A stretch of 64,000 nt of DNA, from the NCBI GenBank assembly GCA_001045525.1, contig LDWW01000001.1, positions 310,001 to 374,000 on the forward strand. Reading direction: 5' to 3'. Numbering within the stretch: the stretch's first letter is position 1; every line of letters begins with the position of its first letter. Source of the DNA: Chitinispirillum alkaliphilum (GTDB lineage Bacteria > Fibrobacterota > Chitinivibrionia > Chitinivibrionales > Chitinispirillaceae). Below, one piece after another: positions 44,578-54,476 of the stretch. Under the pieces are notes generated by a model. The model searched no databases. It saw nothing but the letters and a program-made list of their open reading frames with translations, and was not told where the DNA came from. Made by a program: the position numbers and the translations under genes.

Positions 44578-45327
44578 ATGTCAGGACATTCCAAATGGGC
44601 TACAATAAAAAGAGCTAAAGGTAAAGCTGATGCGGCAAAAGGAAAGCTTTTCAACAGACTTATAAGGGAAATTACTATCGCAGCAAGAATGGGTGGAGGG
44701 GATCCGGAATCAAATCCGCGCCTGAGATCTGCAATAAGCAGTGCCAGAGCTGCAAATATGCCCAACAAAAATGTTGAAACTGCGGTTCAGAAGGGAACCG
44801 GGCAGCTTGAAGGTGTCTCATATGAGGAGATAACATTTGAAGGATATGGACCAGGTGGGGTTGCAGTAATGGTAGAGTCGATGACTGACAATCGTAACCG
44901 CACTGTGGCTGAGGTCAGGCATGCACTCTCAAAGAGCGGAGGAAATCTGGGGCAGTCAAATTCTGTAGCCTGGATGTTCAAAGCCAAAGGGATAATCAGA
45001 GTGAGCAAGGATGCAATGGATGAAGATGCACTGATGGAGCTTGTTCTTGAAGCTGGTGCGGAGGATATGAGTCTTGATGGGGATGAATATGAGATCAGTA
45101 CCACTTCAGAGGCTTTTGATGATGTTAGAGATGCTCTTCTCAATGCAAACATAGAACCCGTATCCGCCGAAAGAACAAAGGTCGCGGAAAATCCGGTGAA
45201 AGTGGAAGGTGATACAGCTGCAAAGGTTTTAAGGCTGATTGAGATGCTTGATGAGCTCGATGATACTCAGAATGTGTATGCTGCCTTTGAGATCAGTGAT
45301 GATGAGCTGGAGAAGCTGAGTGGCTGA
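44578..45327 (+). CDS. YebC/PmpR family protein
   Basis: 249 residues with the family opening SGHSKWATIKRAKGKADAAKGKLF split over 2-25, RSAISSARAANMPNKNVETAVQKGTG and ESMTDNRNRTVAEVRHALSKSGGNLG. Members act as transcription regulators and, in recent work, as translation factors that relieve ribosome stalls. It commonly precedes ruvC, as here. The 160 bp upstream (44418-44577) show no feature beyond AT-rich sequence. Confidence 0.96.
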   Translation: MSGHSKWATIKRAKGKADAAKGKLFNRLIREITIAARMGGGDPESNPRLRSAISSARAANMPNKNVETAVQKGTGQLEGVSYEEITFEGYGPGGVAVMVESMTDNRNRTVAEVRHALSKSGGNLGQSNSVAWMFKAKGIIRVSKDAMDEDALMELVLEAGAEDMSLDGDEYEISTTSEAFDDVRDALLNANIEPVSAERTKVAENPVKVEGDTAAKVLRLIEMLDELDDTQNVYAAFEISDDELEKLSG

Positions 45328-45408
45328 GAATTGCTCTGATTGGTAGCCACATTCTCTCTTTTAGCGAAAAAATGTACCTAAACTCTCTGACTCTAAGGTA
45401 ATCTGATT

Positions 45409-45954
45409 GTGATTATTTTCGGTATAGATCCCGGTACTGCTTGTACCGGTTACGGGGTTATCAAAGTGGTGAATAATTCTATCTCATGGGTTGACTCCGG
45501 AGTGGTTATGCCTGGAAGAACTGGTTTGGAGCTCTCGGAGCGTCTTGAGATCATTTATGACGGACTCCGGGAGAAGATGCTTGAGCATGAGCCCGACAGG
45601 GTCTGTATAGAAGAAGCCTTTTACGCCAAAAACGTTCACACCACACTCATTCTCGGACACGCAAGAGGTGTAGCCATGCTGGCAGCTTCAAAAACAGGGG
45701 CAACGGTACATGAATACTCTCCCCGGGAAATAAAAAAGATGGTGACTGGCAGTGGAAATGCCGCCAAGGAGCAGGTTGAGTATATGGTGAAAATGTTGAT
45801 ATCCCCCCCTTGTCTGCATTCAAAAAGTGATGCCTATGATGCACTTGCAATAGCTATTTGTGATTTTCACTGTAACAGACACAATCGTCTGATCGGTAAA
45901 TTCGCTCACCAAAAAATTAAACGGCATACAACTGTAAGGAAACGGTGCAGATGA
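45409..45954 (+). CDS. ruvC: Holliday junction resolvase RuvC
   Basis: 181 residues, GTG start at 45409. It cuts Holliday junctions. Seen: FGIDPGTACTGYGVI with D7, CIEEAFYAKNVHTTLILGHARGVAML with the second acidic residue, and the late KSDAYDALAIAICD acidic pair. It leads ruvA and ruvB. Confidence 0.96.
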   Translation: MIIFGIDPGTACTGYGVIKVVNNSISWVDSGVVMPGRTGLELSERLEIIYDGLREKMLEHEPDRVCIEEAFYAKNVHTTLILGHARGVAMLAASKTGATVHEYSPREIKKMVTGSGNAAKEQVEYMVKMLISPPCLHSKSDAYDALAIAICDFHCNRHNRLIGKFAHQKIKRHTTVRKRCR

Positions 45955-46571
45955 TTGAGTATATAAAAGGAATACTGGCTGAAAAAGAGATGATGCACGT
46001 TGCAGTGGAATGTGCTGGTGTGGGATATTCTATAAACATTCCTATCTCGACATTTGAAAATATCCCTGATCCCGGCATGGGGGTAAAGCTCTTTATCCAT
46101 TATCATATGCGTGAGGATGCGGTTAAACTGTATGGTTTCTTTACAAAACTGGAAAGGGAAATATTCCGCCATCTCATAGGTATAAGTAAAATCGGGCCCA
46201 AGGTAGCCGTTAGTATACTTTCGGGAGTGAGTGTAGAGGATCTTATCACAAGTGTCAACACCGCAGATTCCACCAGACTTGAAAAGGTTCCCGGAGTTGG
46301 TGCTAAAACTGCTCAGCGTCTGGTTATGGAGCTGAAAGGAAAACTGGGTGGGGTATCTTCCCTTTCTGCTCCTGCAGCTGCCCTCTCTTCCCCGAAGCAT
46401 TCAGCCTCCAAATCAGGTAACTTCTCTGCCAGGGAAGAGGCTTTTGCAGCAATGATCTCCCTGGGTTACAATGAAAAACAGGTCGGGCGTGCGTTTAGCA
46501 GGGTTGAAGAAGTAATAGAGGGTGATGCCATGGTTGAGGACTGGGTCAGAAAAGCGCTTCAGGTTATATAA
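45951..46571 (+). CDS. ruvA: Holliday junction DNA helicase subunit RuvA
   Basis: 206 residues from ATG 45951, overlapping ruvC by 4 bp; a GTG at 45945 is the alternative. Seen: MIEYIKGILAEKE, the helix-hairpin-helix ISKIGPKVAVSIL and VPGVGAKTAQRLVMELKGKL, and the C-terminal RuvB-binding domain AFAAMISLGYNEKQVGRAF. It binds the junction and guides branch migration. Confidence 0.96.
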   Translation: MIEYIKGILAEKEMMHVAVECAGVGYSINIPISTFENIPDPGMGVKLFIHYHMREDAVKLYGFFTKLEREIFRHLIGISKIGPKVAVSILSGVSVEDLITSVNTADSTRLEKVPGVGAKTAQRLVMELKGKLGGVSSLSAPAAALSSPKHSASKSGNFSAREEAFAAMISLGYNEKQVGRAFSRVEEVIEGDAMVEDWVRKALQVI

Positions 46572-46583
46572 AGGGAAAATTTC

Positions 46584-47645
46584 ATGAGTGATGATAATCA
46601 GGAAAGATTGATCTCAGGTAAGCATCATGACAATGATGAGGAGCAGTTTGATAATGCTCTGAGACCGGATCGGTTTTCCGACTTTATAGGGCAGGAAGCG
46701 ATCAAGGAGAATCTTGCAATATTCGTTGAAGCTGCAAGGAGAAGAGGGGAAGCTCTCGACCATGTTCTTTTCTGCGGTCCCCCGGGTTTGGGTAAAACCA
46801 CACTTTCAAGAATACTGGCTTCTGAGCTAGGGGTTTCTATTCATACCACATCTGGGCCGGTTCTGGAGAAAAAAGGTGATCTTGCAGGAAATCTCACCAA
46901 TCTGGAGCCCCGTGAGATCCTGTTCATCGATGAAATCCACAGGCTTAACAGGGTAGTGGAAGAGTCGCTTTATCCCGCCATGGAGGATTTCGTTTTTGAT
47001 ATTACAATAGGAGATGGTCCCGCTGCCAGATCAATCAGACTCGATATCAAACCCTTTACACTTGTTGGTGCCACAACCAGGGCCGGGATGCTGACCTCTC
47101 CGATGCATGCACGGTTTGGATATGTGTGCCGCTTAAACTACTACACCCATCAGGAACTGCAGAAAGTGATCCTCAGGTCATCGGCCATACTGGGAGTTGA
47201 GTGTGACAAAAAGGCGGCTTTGGAATTGGGCAAAAGGGCAAGGGGCACACCGAGGGTTGCAAACAGGCTTCTGAGACGATGCAGGGATGTGGCCGAAGTG
47301 AAGGGAAATGGAAAGGTAACTGTTGAAGTGGTGAACAAGACACTAAAGTTACTTGGGATAGATGAGTCGGGACTCGATGAGATGGACAGGAGTATTCTTC
47401 TGGGCATAATGGATCACTACGGAGGAGGCCCCGTCGGGCTAAATACTCTCTCTGTGGTTGTGGCTGAAGAGCCCGACACGATAGAGGAGGTATATGAGCC
47501 GTTTCTGATCCAGTCAGGGTTTCTTAAAAGAACACCGCGGGGTAGGGAAGTAACGGCAAAATGTTTTCAGTACTTTAACAGGTTGCCTCCTCTCAGAGCT
47601 GCTCAACCTGATCTCTTTGATCAAACTAACCTTAGAGGAGAGTAG
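46584..47645 (+). CDS. ruvB: Holliday junction DNA helicase ATPase RuvB
   Basis: 353 residues. Seen: [19 protein letters not shown], Walker [11 protein letters not shown], Walker [10 protein letters not shown], sensor [19 protein letters not shown] and the winged-helix end [20 protein letters not shown]. It is the hexameric motor of RuvAB. An N-terminal acidic tail of about 25 residues precedes the conserved part. Confidence 0.97.
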   Translation: MSDDNQERLISGKHHDNDEEQFDNALRPDRFSDFIGQEAIKENLAIFVEAARRRGEALDHVLFCGPPGLGKTTLSRILASELGVSIHTTSGPVLEKKGDLAGNLTNLEPREILFIDEIHRLNRVVEESLYPAMEDFVFDITIGDGPAARSIRLDIKPFTLVGATTRAGMLTSPMHARFGYVCRLNYYTHQELQKVILRSSAILGVECDKKAALELGKRARGTPRVANRLLRRCRDVAEVKGNGKVTVEVVNKTLKLLGIDESGLDEMDRSILLGIMDHYGGGPVGLNTLSVVVAEEPDTIEEVYEPFLIQSGFLKRTPRGREVTAKCFQYFNRLPPLRAAQPDLFDQTNLRGE

Positions 47646-47647
47646 AG

Positions 47648-47866
47648 ATGAACTGGTTGGAAACCGGACGTTTTCTTGTGTTGGCTGGCACGGTTATTGT
47701 AATAATCGGTTTAGTGTTTATGGTGTCAGATAAGTTGCCTCTTGGCAGATTGCCTGGAGATATCCAGTTTGGTAATGGCAGGTTCAGGCTCTATTTACCA
47801 ATTGCCACTTCTGTTCTTTTAAGTATTGTGTTAACGGTTATTTTGAACTTTTTCTCCCGAAAGTAA
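47648..47866 (+). CDS. DUF2905 family small membrane protein
   Basis: 72 residues with two membrane segments and the family pattern LGRLPGDIQFGNGRFRLYLPIATS between them. DUF2905 genes often follow ruvB; the function is unknown. It begins 2 bp after the ruvB stop, so it is part of the operon. Confidence 0.92.
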   Translation: MNWLETGRFLVLAGTVIVIIGLVFMVSDKLPLGRLPGDIQFGNGRFRLYLPIATSVLLSIVLTVILNFFSRK

Positions 47867-47885
47867 ACTCAAAGGTAGGTGTCCT

Positions 47886-48158
47886 GTGAAAAGGTTTCGC
47901 ATTGCTGTTAAAGGCAGGGTTCAGGGAGTCGGGTATCGCTTTTTTGTCGTTGAGGCAGCTCAAACTCTTGGACTGAGCGGATGGGCTCGCAATCATCATG
48001 ATGGTTCTGTGAGGCTGGAGGTTCAGGGGGATGAAGCAAAACTGGATAAATTCTGTGAAATGCTTCGTGAAGGGCCACCTCTGGCAAGAGTGACAAATCT
48101 GGATATAGAACAAATCACCCCTTCTGAATCACAAACAGATTTCCACATTAAATACTGA
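47886..48158 (+). CDS. acyP: Acylphosphatase
   Basis: 90 residues, GTG start. The active loop GRVQGVGYRFF with the catalytic arginine, and GWARNHHDGSVRLEVQGDE with the conserved asparagine, match acylphosphatase, which hydrolyses acyl phosphates such as acetyl phosphate. Complete and normal length. Confidence 0.95.
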   Translation: MKRFRIAVKGRVQGVGYRFFVVEAAQTLGLSGWARNHHDGSVRLEVQGDEAKLDKFCEMLREGPPLARVTNLDIEQITPSESQTDFHIKY

Positions 48159-48203
48159 AAACACCCGAACCCCCACTGTGCCCTTAACACTCTCCCAAAA
48201 AAC

Positions 48204-48494
48204 CTATTTATTCCAAACGTGCTTTATGGTTGCAAATGGGTTGTGAAAAATCATCCGGGGTCCTGAAAACTTCATTACCTTGCGTATGCGCGATCTCATA
48301 TCTGGTTTGAAACAGTGGATTTTGCAATTTCTGCATGCCGGTTTATTGTCTCCAAATTTGCATGCACTGAGGCGTTGTTTTGAATATTCCAACAGCTCAC
48401 TGCATTCATCACATAGACTGTTGGCGGAATGGTTGGATTTACAAAAGATTGAGATCATTTGCTCTGCTGTTTTTATCTCATTTACAATTTTCAT
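48204..48494 (-). CDS. YgbA-like (nitrous oxide-stimulated promoter family) protein
   Basis: 96 residues with many conserved cysteines and histidines: ISIFCKSNH, LCDECSELLEYSKQRLSACKFGDNKPACRNCKIHCFKPDMRSRI in broken stretches, and VMKFSGPRMIFHNP. This is the pattern of the YgbA/NO-stimulated promoter family (PF11756), linked in other bacteria to nitrosative stress. The cysteine set suggests a metal site. It stands between convergent acyP and the phosphatase gene. Confidence 0.85.
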   Translation of the reverse strand: MKIVNEIKTAEQMISIFCKSNHSANSLCDECSELLEYSKQRLSACKFGDNKPACRNCKIHCFKPDMRSRIRKVMKFSGPRMIFHNPFATIKHVWNK

Positions 48495-48515
48495 TTCCTG
48501 ACAACTCGTTTAGGG

Positions 48516-49346
48516 TTATAAGGGAATCTTATGAATCAGGACATCCCTGTCATCAAAGGTACAGAACGTTTTGATGCCCTGTTTTGTGAGATATTCAAAC
48601 ATTTCGCTGAACATATAACCAACTGCTTTGGGTTCATGAGCATCAGAGCCGATTGTTATACCTGTGTTTCTCCTTGCAATCTCTTCTGTCATAAAGGAAA
48701 ACGGTCTTATGTTGCTGATTTTATTCTGAAATTCCCCAATAAATCCATTGACATTAATTTCCATAAGTGTGGGGGAGTTAGCTGCTGTCTCTACGGTTTT
48801 CTTTATATTCTGATAGATCTGCTGGCTGTATTCAACGGGCCAGGGTATATACCGCCATATAAAGTCAAGATGAGCAAGTACCCGAAAAATGCCACATTTC
48901 AGAGCATCATTGGCAGCACTGAAGTATTCTGTATAAATAGGTAAGGGATCCCTGTCCTTGTATTGGTAGAGGTGTTTTGGGCCAATACCTGGCAGGCTGT
49001 GAATGGAGCATATTGTGTAATCGAGCGGAAAACGTGTCATGATTTCTGAGGCGGTTTCTTCGGCACCTTTAATGTAATCTATCTCAAGACCGATTTTGAC
49101 CGTGATCTGATCCTTGTATTTTTCTTTCATCTTACTGAGAGTGTCAAAATATTCGGGCAGATCATGGTCCTTTATCCCCCAGTCCCAGTGTTTTTTTCTC
49201 TGAGATTTGGACAGGTAATAACGTCCGAGATGATCGGTGAATCCGATTTCATCCAGTCCGATGGAAACAGCCCTTTCGATATACTCGTGTATCTCCCCCC
49301 GGGCATGTCCACAGTAAGAAGTGTGCACATGATAGTCGGCTACCAA
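48516..49346 (-). CDS. PHP-family histidinol phosphatase-like
   Basis: 276 residues. The PHP metal motifs are present: DYHVHTSYCGHA at the start, FTDHLG near 37, an EIDYI strand, CSIHSLPG, LAHLDFI and the end ITIGSDAHEPKAVG. This is the HisK-type histidinol phosphatase family of histidine synthesis, but PHP phosphatases with other substrates look alike. It lies 15 bp after purB on the same strand, so the two may be co-transcribed. Confidence 0.88.
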   Translation of the reverse strand: MVADYHVHTSYCGHARGEIHEYIERAVSIGLDEIGFTDHLGRYYLSKSQRKKHWDWGIKDHDLPEYFDTLSKMKEKYKDQITVKIGLEIDYIKGAEETASEIMTRFPLDYTICSIHSLPGIGPKHLYQYKDRDPLPIYTEYFSAANDALKCGIFRVLAHLDFIWRYIPWPVEYSQQIYQNIKKTVETAANSPTLMEINVNGFIGEFQNKISNIRPFSFMTEEIARRNTGITIGSDAHEPKAVGYMFSEMFEYLTKQGIKTFCTFDDRDVLIHKIPL

Positions 49347-49361
49347 ATTACCCGATCCTTT

Positions 49362-50807
49362 TTAAACATTGAGGTTCTCTTTGTCGATGTGACCATATTT
49401 TTTGGATTTTTCAAGAAGCGGATCTATGTACTGTTCAAGAAATTCTCCAACCTGCTGAGGTGCTCTTCCCACGAATTCAGTAACATTCAGGAGGTCTGAA
49501 AGTTCCTCCTTTGTCATCCCGAAACTCTCATCTGAAGAGATTCTGTCGAGAAGATCATTCTTTTCTCCCTGCAATTTCACTTTCTTTCCGGCTTCCATTG
49601 AATGGAGGCGAATCTTCTCATGGATTTCCTGTCTGTCACCACCCTTTTTAACCGCAGCCATAATGATATTTTCTGTAGCCATGAACGGAAGCTCCTCTTC
49701 AATGTGTCTGGCAATAACTTTTGGGTATACAACCAGACCGTCTGAGACATTGGCCGCAATAATGAGTGATGCATCAGCAGCAAGGAATGTCTCCGGTATT
49801 GACAGACGCTTGTTTGCCGAGTCATCCAGGGTTCTTTCAAACCACTGCTCTGCGGCAGTCATAGCGGGGGAGAGTGAACTTGACATAATGAATCTGCACA
49901 GTGCGGTGAGGCGTTCAGAACGCATCGGGTTGCGTTTGTAGGCCATGGCTGAAGAGCCGATCTGACTTTTCTCAAAGGGCTCTTCTATCTCTTTGAGATT
50001 TTGTAACAGACGAATGTCATTGGCCATTTTATGCAGTGACTGAGCAAGGCCGGAGAGTGTGGCTGTAGCCTGGGAGTCGATTTTTCGGGTGTAGGTTTGA
50101 CCCGTTACAGGGAGAAGATTTCTGAAACCCATTTTTTCCGCTACCATTCGGTCCAGCTCTTTTACCTTTTTGTGATCCCCTTCAAAGAGTGCAAGAAAGC
50201 TTGCCTGTGTTCCGGTTGTACCCTTAACCCCTCTGAAAGGAAGAGTGGATTCAAATTGCTCCATGGCTTCGAAATCCATAAGCAGATCGTAGAGCCACAA
50301 ACAGGCTCTCTTACCTACGGTAGTGAGCTGAGCGGGCTGAAAGTGAGTGAAGCCAAGGGTGGGCTGTTCAGCATAGTCCGATGCAAAGGAGCGCAGGGTT
50401 GAAACAACCTGTATGAGTCTCTTAAGTAATAATCTCATCCCTTCCCGGATCTGAATAAGATCGGTGTTGTCCCCTACAAAAGCACTGGTGGCTCCAAGGT
50501 GAATGATCGGTTTGGCTTTGGGGCATAGTTCGGAAAATGTATGGATGTGAGCCATAACATCATGGCGTGTCTGCTTTTCAAACCTTTTGGCTGTTTGGAA
50601 ATCTATATTCTCTAAATTCTCTCTCATCTCATTGATCTGTTCCTCTGTGACAGGGAGGCCAAGTTCTTTTTGACTCTCTGCGAGGGCAACCCATAACTTT
50701 CTCCAGGTGCTGAATTTAAACTGAGGTGAGAAGATGTAGGAAATCTCTTTGCTTGCATAACGTTCGAGCAGCGGGTTGCTATACATGTGCGATGACTGGG
50801 GGCTCAT
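49362..50807 (-). CDS. purB: Adenylosuccinate lyase, animal-type clade
   Basis: 481 residues. Catalyses two fumarate-releasing steps of purine synthesis (SAICAR and adenylosuccinate). Seen: [17 protein letters not shown] opening, the [10 protein letters not shown] region, [16 protein letters not shown] with the histidine, and the signature loop [16 protein letters not shown]. That loop and the long chain match the human ADSL-like group rather than the shorter Bacillus type. The start ATG 50807 follows GGAG. The 166 bp upstream (50808-50973) show nothing clear. Confidence 0.95.
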   Translation of the reverse strand: MSPQSSHMYSNPLLERYASKEISYIFSPQFKFSTWRKLWVALAESQKELGLPVTEEQINEMRENLENIDFQTAKRFEKQTRHDVMAHIHTFSELCPKAKPIIHLGATSAFVGDNTDLIQIREGMRLLLKRLIQVVSTLRSFASDYAEQPTLGFTHFQPAQLTTVGKRACLWLYDLLMDFEAMEQFESTLPFRGVKGTTGTQASFLALFEGDHKKVKELDRMVAEKMGFRNLLPVTGQTYTRKIDSQATATLSGLAQSLHKMANDIRLLQNLKEIEEPFEKSQIGSSAMAYKRNPMRSERLTALCRFIMSSSLSPAMTAAEQWFERTLDDSANKRLSIPETFLAADASLIIAANVSDGLVVYPKVIARHIEEELPFMATENIIMAAVKKGGDRQEIHEKIRLHSMEAGKKVKLQGEKNDLLDRISSDESFGMTKEELSDLLNVTEFVGRAPQQVGEFLEQYIDPLLEKSKKYGHIDKENLNV

Positions 50808-50973
50808 ATCTATTCTCCAGAGAAGAGGGTATTGGGAACGGGTTCCACTTTAAAGGCTTTAAATTATGAAAACTGCAGTCTGATAATATAGTTTTTGAAA
50901 GAGATTTACACCAAAGGACTCATTCAATTGTGGGTTTAAGTTTCACTTTAAAAGATAAACAAGGTTAGAACGT

Positions 50974-51876
50974 GTGCAGTTTTACAACTCTTACAGATCA
51001 TATCTAAAGCGCCGTTTCGGAGGGCCTGTTTTGAAAGTGGCTCTCAACGGAGGGTTTTCATGTCCAAATCGTGATGGATCAAAAAGCTCTGGCGGGTGTA
51101 CGTTTTGCGATAACAGATCTTTCAGCACTGCAGTCCTCTCGTCGGAATCGGTGGTCAACCAGTTTACCAGTGCAATCCACCGATCCTCTAAGCGCTTTCG
51201 GCACTACCTTCCCTATCTTCAACCCTACTCCAACACTTATGGAAGTGTAAGACAGCTTGAACAAATGTATGAGCCTCTGATAAATGTACCCGGATCAGTA
51301 GGTCTGGCTATAGGTACCCGTCCCGATTGTTTCAATGAGGAGATATATCAGTATCTTGGGGAACTTTCGAAGAGGAGCTATTTGTCTGTGGAGCTTGGGC
51401 TTCAGAGCGGTCATGACTCTGTTCTGCAAAAAGTGAACAGGGGACACAGTGTGGATCAGTTTGTATATGCCGCAGAACGTCTCAGCTCTTATGGGATAGA
51501 AGTTGTGGCTCATCTGATTCTGGGGCTCCCGGGCGAGAGTGGGGAGATGATGGAGCAGACTGCCAGGAAGATCGGATCAATGGATTCGGTTGCAGGGGTG
51601 AAAATCCATCAGTTAATGATTATTGCGGGTACAGAAATGGAGAAAAGTTTTCAAAGAGGTGAGATAGATCTGTTAAGTTTGGAGGAGTATACTGAGCAGT
51701 TGTGTCGTTTTCTCTGCAGTATCAATCCTCATCAGCATGTTCATCGCATTATGGCAGATTCCAAAGTTGAACTGGGACTTATTGCACCGCTCTGGAGTAC
51801 TGAGAAAACCGGTTCAATCTCCTACATTCATGAGTATATGAGAAAAACCGGTTTTGTTCAGGGATTCAGATCTTAA
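50974..51876 (+). CDS. Radical SAM protein (TIGR01212/YhcC family)
   Basis: 300 residues from GTG 50974. The family opening is clear: LKRRFGGPVLKVALNGGFSCPNRDG, then GGCTFCDNRSFS, giving the unusual wide-spaced cysteine triplet of this family for the [4Fe-4S] cluster. Later stretches IGTRPDCF, VELGLQSGHDSVL, HLILGLPGE and KIHQLMII also match. The function is unknown; a tRNA or small-molecule modification has been proposed for relatives. It overlaps the end of the convergent HDOD gene by 4 bp. Confidence 0.93.
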   Translation: MQFYNSYRSYLKRRFGGPVLKVALNGGFSCPNRDGSKSSGGCTFCDNRSFSTAVLSSESVVNQFTSAIHRSSKRFRHYLPYLQPYSNTYGSVRQLEQMYEPLINVPGSVGLAIGTRPDCFNEEIYQYLGELSKRSYLSVELGLQSGHDSVLQKVNRGHSVDQFVYAAERLSSYGIEVVAHLILGLPGESGEMMEQTARKIGSMDSVAGVKIHQLMIIAGTEMEKSFQRGEIDLLSLEEYTEQLCRFLCSINPHQHVHRIMADSKVELGLIAPLWSTEKTGSISYIHEYMRKTGFVQGFRS

Positions 51877-52754
51877 TTACCTGATGCGATATCGATATAT
51901 ACAGCCGATTTTTCAAGCTCATGAGGCAGATCGTTTTTGATATCCTCAATTTCTTCACTTGAAAGATTCAGCTTTTTCAGTGCTTCGGCGTTTATGTCCG
52001 GGGTAACAAATTCGGGGTTCATGCTCAGCCCGGTTTCGTAGCATATCCAGTCAGCCAGGTGGCAAAGAGCTATTATCTCACTGTATTGATTTTCATCCAT
52101 GGGGGTATGATGCTTTATAATGGGCATCTCTATCTCATTGGGTAATCCCCAGCCGGATATGAGTAGCCTGGAGATGTCTGTGTGAGTGTAGCCGAGGGTT
52201 TTCTGTTCTGCTTTCCAGGCAGGGATTTTCTCTTTTTGTGCCACTTGTAGTGCGGTGTGAAAATCTTCATGCAGATACTGCTCCATCACCACTTTTCCTA
52301 TGTCATGCAGAAGCCCTGCACAGAACGCCTCGTCGGGATCAAAAAGAACCCGGTTTTGAATTTTTATTGCAAGCATTTTTGCTGCAAGCCCACAGCAAAG
52401 CGAGTGAGCCCAGAAAGCCTTTCTGTTGAACAGGGCAGATGATGCCCGGTTTTCTTCCGGAAACATATCGAAAACTGTAAGGCTAAGCACCATGGTGTGT
52501 ATTACTTTAAACCCAAGTATTACGATTGCATTATTGATGCTTGTTATAGACTTTGGGATCCCATAAAATGCACTGTTTGCCAAACGAAGTATTTTGGCGC
52601 TGAGGGATAAATCCTGAGACACCAATTCTGCCACATCTGCCGATGATGTCCTGGGATCATTTATAATTCTCATAAGATGAGATGCTACCTGGGGCAAAGT
52701 AGGCAAATTAGCGATATTTTTAATTCTGTCATGAACTTCAACATCAGTATTCAT
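51873..52754 (-). CDS. HDOD domain protein
   Basis: 293 residues. The HDOD domain (about 15-210) begins NIANLPTLPQVASHLMRIINDP, has LSAKILRLANSAFYG, and retains an HD pair in GLLHDIGKVV. HDOD proteins act in signalling, often with cyclic di-GMP or histidine kinases, and affect motility or DNA stress responses. The C-terminal 60 residues are less typical. Start ATG 52754. Confidence 0.92.
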   Translation of the reverse strand: MNTDVEVHDRIKNIANLPTLPQVASHLMRIINDPRTSSADVAELVSQDLSLSAKILRLANSAFYGIPKSITSINNAIVILGFKVIHTMVLSLTVFDMFPEENRASSALFNRKAFWAHSLCCGLAAKMLAIKIQNRVLFDPDEAFCAGLLHDIGKVVMEQYLHEDFHTALQVAQKEKIPAWKAEQKTLGYTHTDISRLLISGWGLPNEIEMPIIKHHTPMDENQYSEIIALCHLADWICYETGLSMNPEFVTPDINAEALKKLNLSSEEIEDIKNDLPHELEKSAVYIDIASGN

Positions 52755-53104
52755 TCAGTGTATCCTTTTAAAGTAGGCTTCAGAAATTACAGGGAGTATA
52801 CCGTAATTATAAATAGGTTGTAATCATTTTTAAAGTGAAAAGTGTCGCTGTTTCTCAAATCCACGGGATATAGGGGGAGGAGAATTTTTTGCCCTGTGGA
52901 TATGTTCCAGAGAACCCGCAGGGAATGGTATTTACCTTCTTTTTGTCGGTATGTTTACCCAAATGCGTGATATATGGTATTGGTTGCGGCTAAGTCTTTG
53001 GCATATTCCGGCACTGCTGATTTTTACCTCAGTAATTTGGAGATCTGCGCCTTGAATCCTGAGCATCAGAATATCACAAACACTCAACAACACTCTTAAA
53101 TTCA
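52755..53104. other. Gap of 350 bp between HDOD and secreted-protein genes
   Basis: Holds the HDOD upstream region and the end region of the 53105 gene. An imperfect inverted repeat (TCCACGGG near 52859 with CCCTGTGGA near 52893-52901) is present. No gene, RNA or clear promoter is seen. Confidence 0.3.
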
Positions 53105-54196
53105 TTAATTCTCAAAGTACTTCTCCCCTTGTGCGTTATCGTTTATGTAGGAATAAATAACTTCAAAAAATCCATTAACCTTAACCCTGACAGTTCCACC
53201 TTTTGGAAAAGTACCGATATCCTCAGCCGCAACGGCAATAATCTCACCAGGTTCTCCGTGAGTAAAGTCCCACCATTTTGCTTGCGGTAATGTAAAATGG
53301 AGATTATCGGCTTTACCAAGTTTTCCGGTTTCTGCGATATGTGCAAACTGTGCTGTTGTATAAGAACAGATCACCGCACGAGCTTCCTGTACCATATCTC
53401 TTTTTGAATATTCAGGTGTTTTGTATTCTTCTGCTGTGTTTAGTTTAACATCACTGACTTTTATAACTGCCTTTAGTTTACCACTTTGAAATGATGTTTT
53501 CAAAATATCAAAATTGATCCCGAAATTATTTATCAGCTCCTGCTCTAAATGCCTTTTTAACTCAATTGCGCCCGCGCTGTCTGTTTCAATCTGATTATAC
53601 CTGTGGAGCATAACTTGCAGCTCCTTTAGCTCATCAGGTCGGAAAAACTGGTCAATTGCACCAAAGTTAATGACAGTTTTATGTTGAAGACGCATTCCGT
53701 ATCCAATTTCACGGTAATCCAGAAAGTCAATTGATGGTGAAGGGGAGAATGTTGTTCTTCTGATGTCAAAGGTTTCCTGATCTATATATATAGTCCAGTC
53801 ATCTTGGACTGAATACAGAATGTGCATTTCTCTTTCGTCAATAGTTTCTGTGCCGGTGTATTCGAAAGTCTGTTTCAGAGTTTCAGAATGCTCTTCATTG
53901 TATATTTTGATATTGAGTGCTTTTACATATTCTTTATAAAAATCTGAGAATATTTCTTTTGTGTGTATTGTGTCGACACGAAAATCAGTTCCTTTGTTAC
54001 TTTCGTGCTTTGTTAGTTTAGTATTCATAAAGTTTGTAATTATAACTATGTTATCTGTATTTTCTGTAATTTGGCCAAATCTTGTCTGCATTCCCTGAAT
54101 AATCTCATCTATACTGATTTTTTCAGCGGAAAGCGAAGCGGTTGCTGTTAGTATCACTGTTATAGCCAGTATGGCACAGGCACATATCTTTTTCAT
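53105..54196 (-). CDS. Secreted protein of unknown function
   Basis: 363 residues. A clear signal peptide (ILAITVILTATASLSA, cleavage near residue 24) directs it to the periplasm or outside. The middle (WTIYIDQETFDIRRTTFSP) recalls LolA-like or outer-membrane lipoprotein-sorting folds, but similarity is weak. A later basic-beta stretch ends in GGTVRVKVNGFFEVIYSY. I do not recognise a family. Both this gene and the next look more AT-rich than the core genes around them. Confidence 0.75.
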   Translation of the reverse strand: MKKICACAILAITVILTATASLSAEKISIDEIIQGMQTRFGQITENTDNIVIITNFMNTKLTKHESNKGTDFRVDTIHTKEIFSDFYKEYVKALNIKIYNEEHSETLKQTFEYTGTETIDEREMHILYSVQDDWTIYIDQETFDIRRTTFSPSPSIDFLDYREIGYGMRLQHKTVINFGAIDQFFRPDELKELQVMLHRYNQIETDSAGAIELKRHLEQELINNFGINFDILKTSFQSGKLKAVIKVSDVKLNTAEEYKTPEYSKRDMVQEARAVICSYTTAQFAHIAETGKLGKADNLHFTLPQAKWWDFTHGEPGEIIAVAAEDIGTFPKGGTVRVKVNGFFEVIYSYINDNAQGEKYFEN

Positions 54197-54476
54197 ACAG
54201 TCTCTCTTTTTGGGGTTGATTGGGCAAAATAAGAAATGTTGAAAATGATTTACGAAAGCACAGTATATTCCATTTTTTTTCTCGATTTATTCGGGCAAGA
54301 CTGAATTATTAACAGGCAAGTTGCCCGTTTAGATTTGAGGGTACCCAGGTTTGGGCCAAAAGTTTTCTCTAATGGAAATCGGCTGTCTTTCGGTTTTGTT
54401 CACTTATGCTTGTCACCAGGAAGCTCAAACGTCCTTTTTTGCCAGAACTTCCCGGCGCTCAAAAGCTATGGATATT
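54197..54476. other. Spacer with a near-perfect palindrome at 54311-54329
   Basis: AACAGGCAAGTTGCCCGTT pairs at all but one position around a central G, like an operator. It lies between two minus-strand genes. No gene is seen in the rest. Confidence 0.35.

Noticed and set aside
48238-48260. Possible third Rex site (TTGTGAAAAATCATCCGG)
   Set aside because: Only the left half fits, and it lies inside the YgbA-like coding region.
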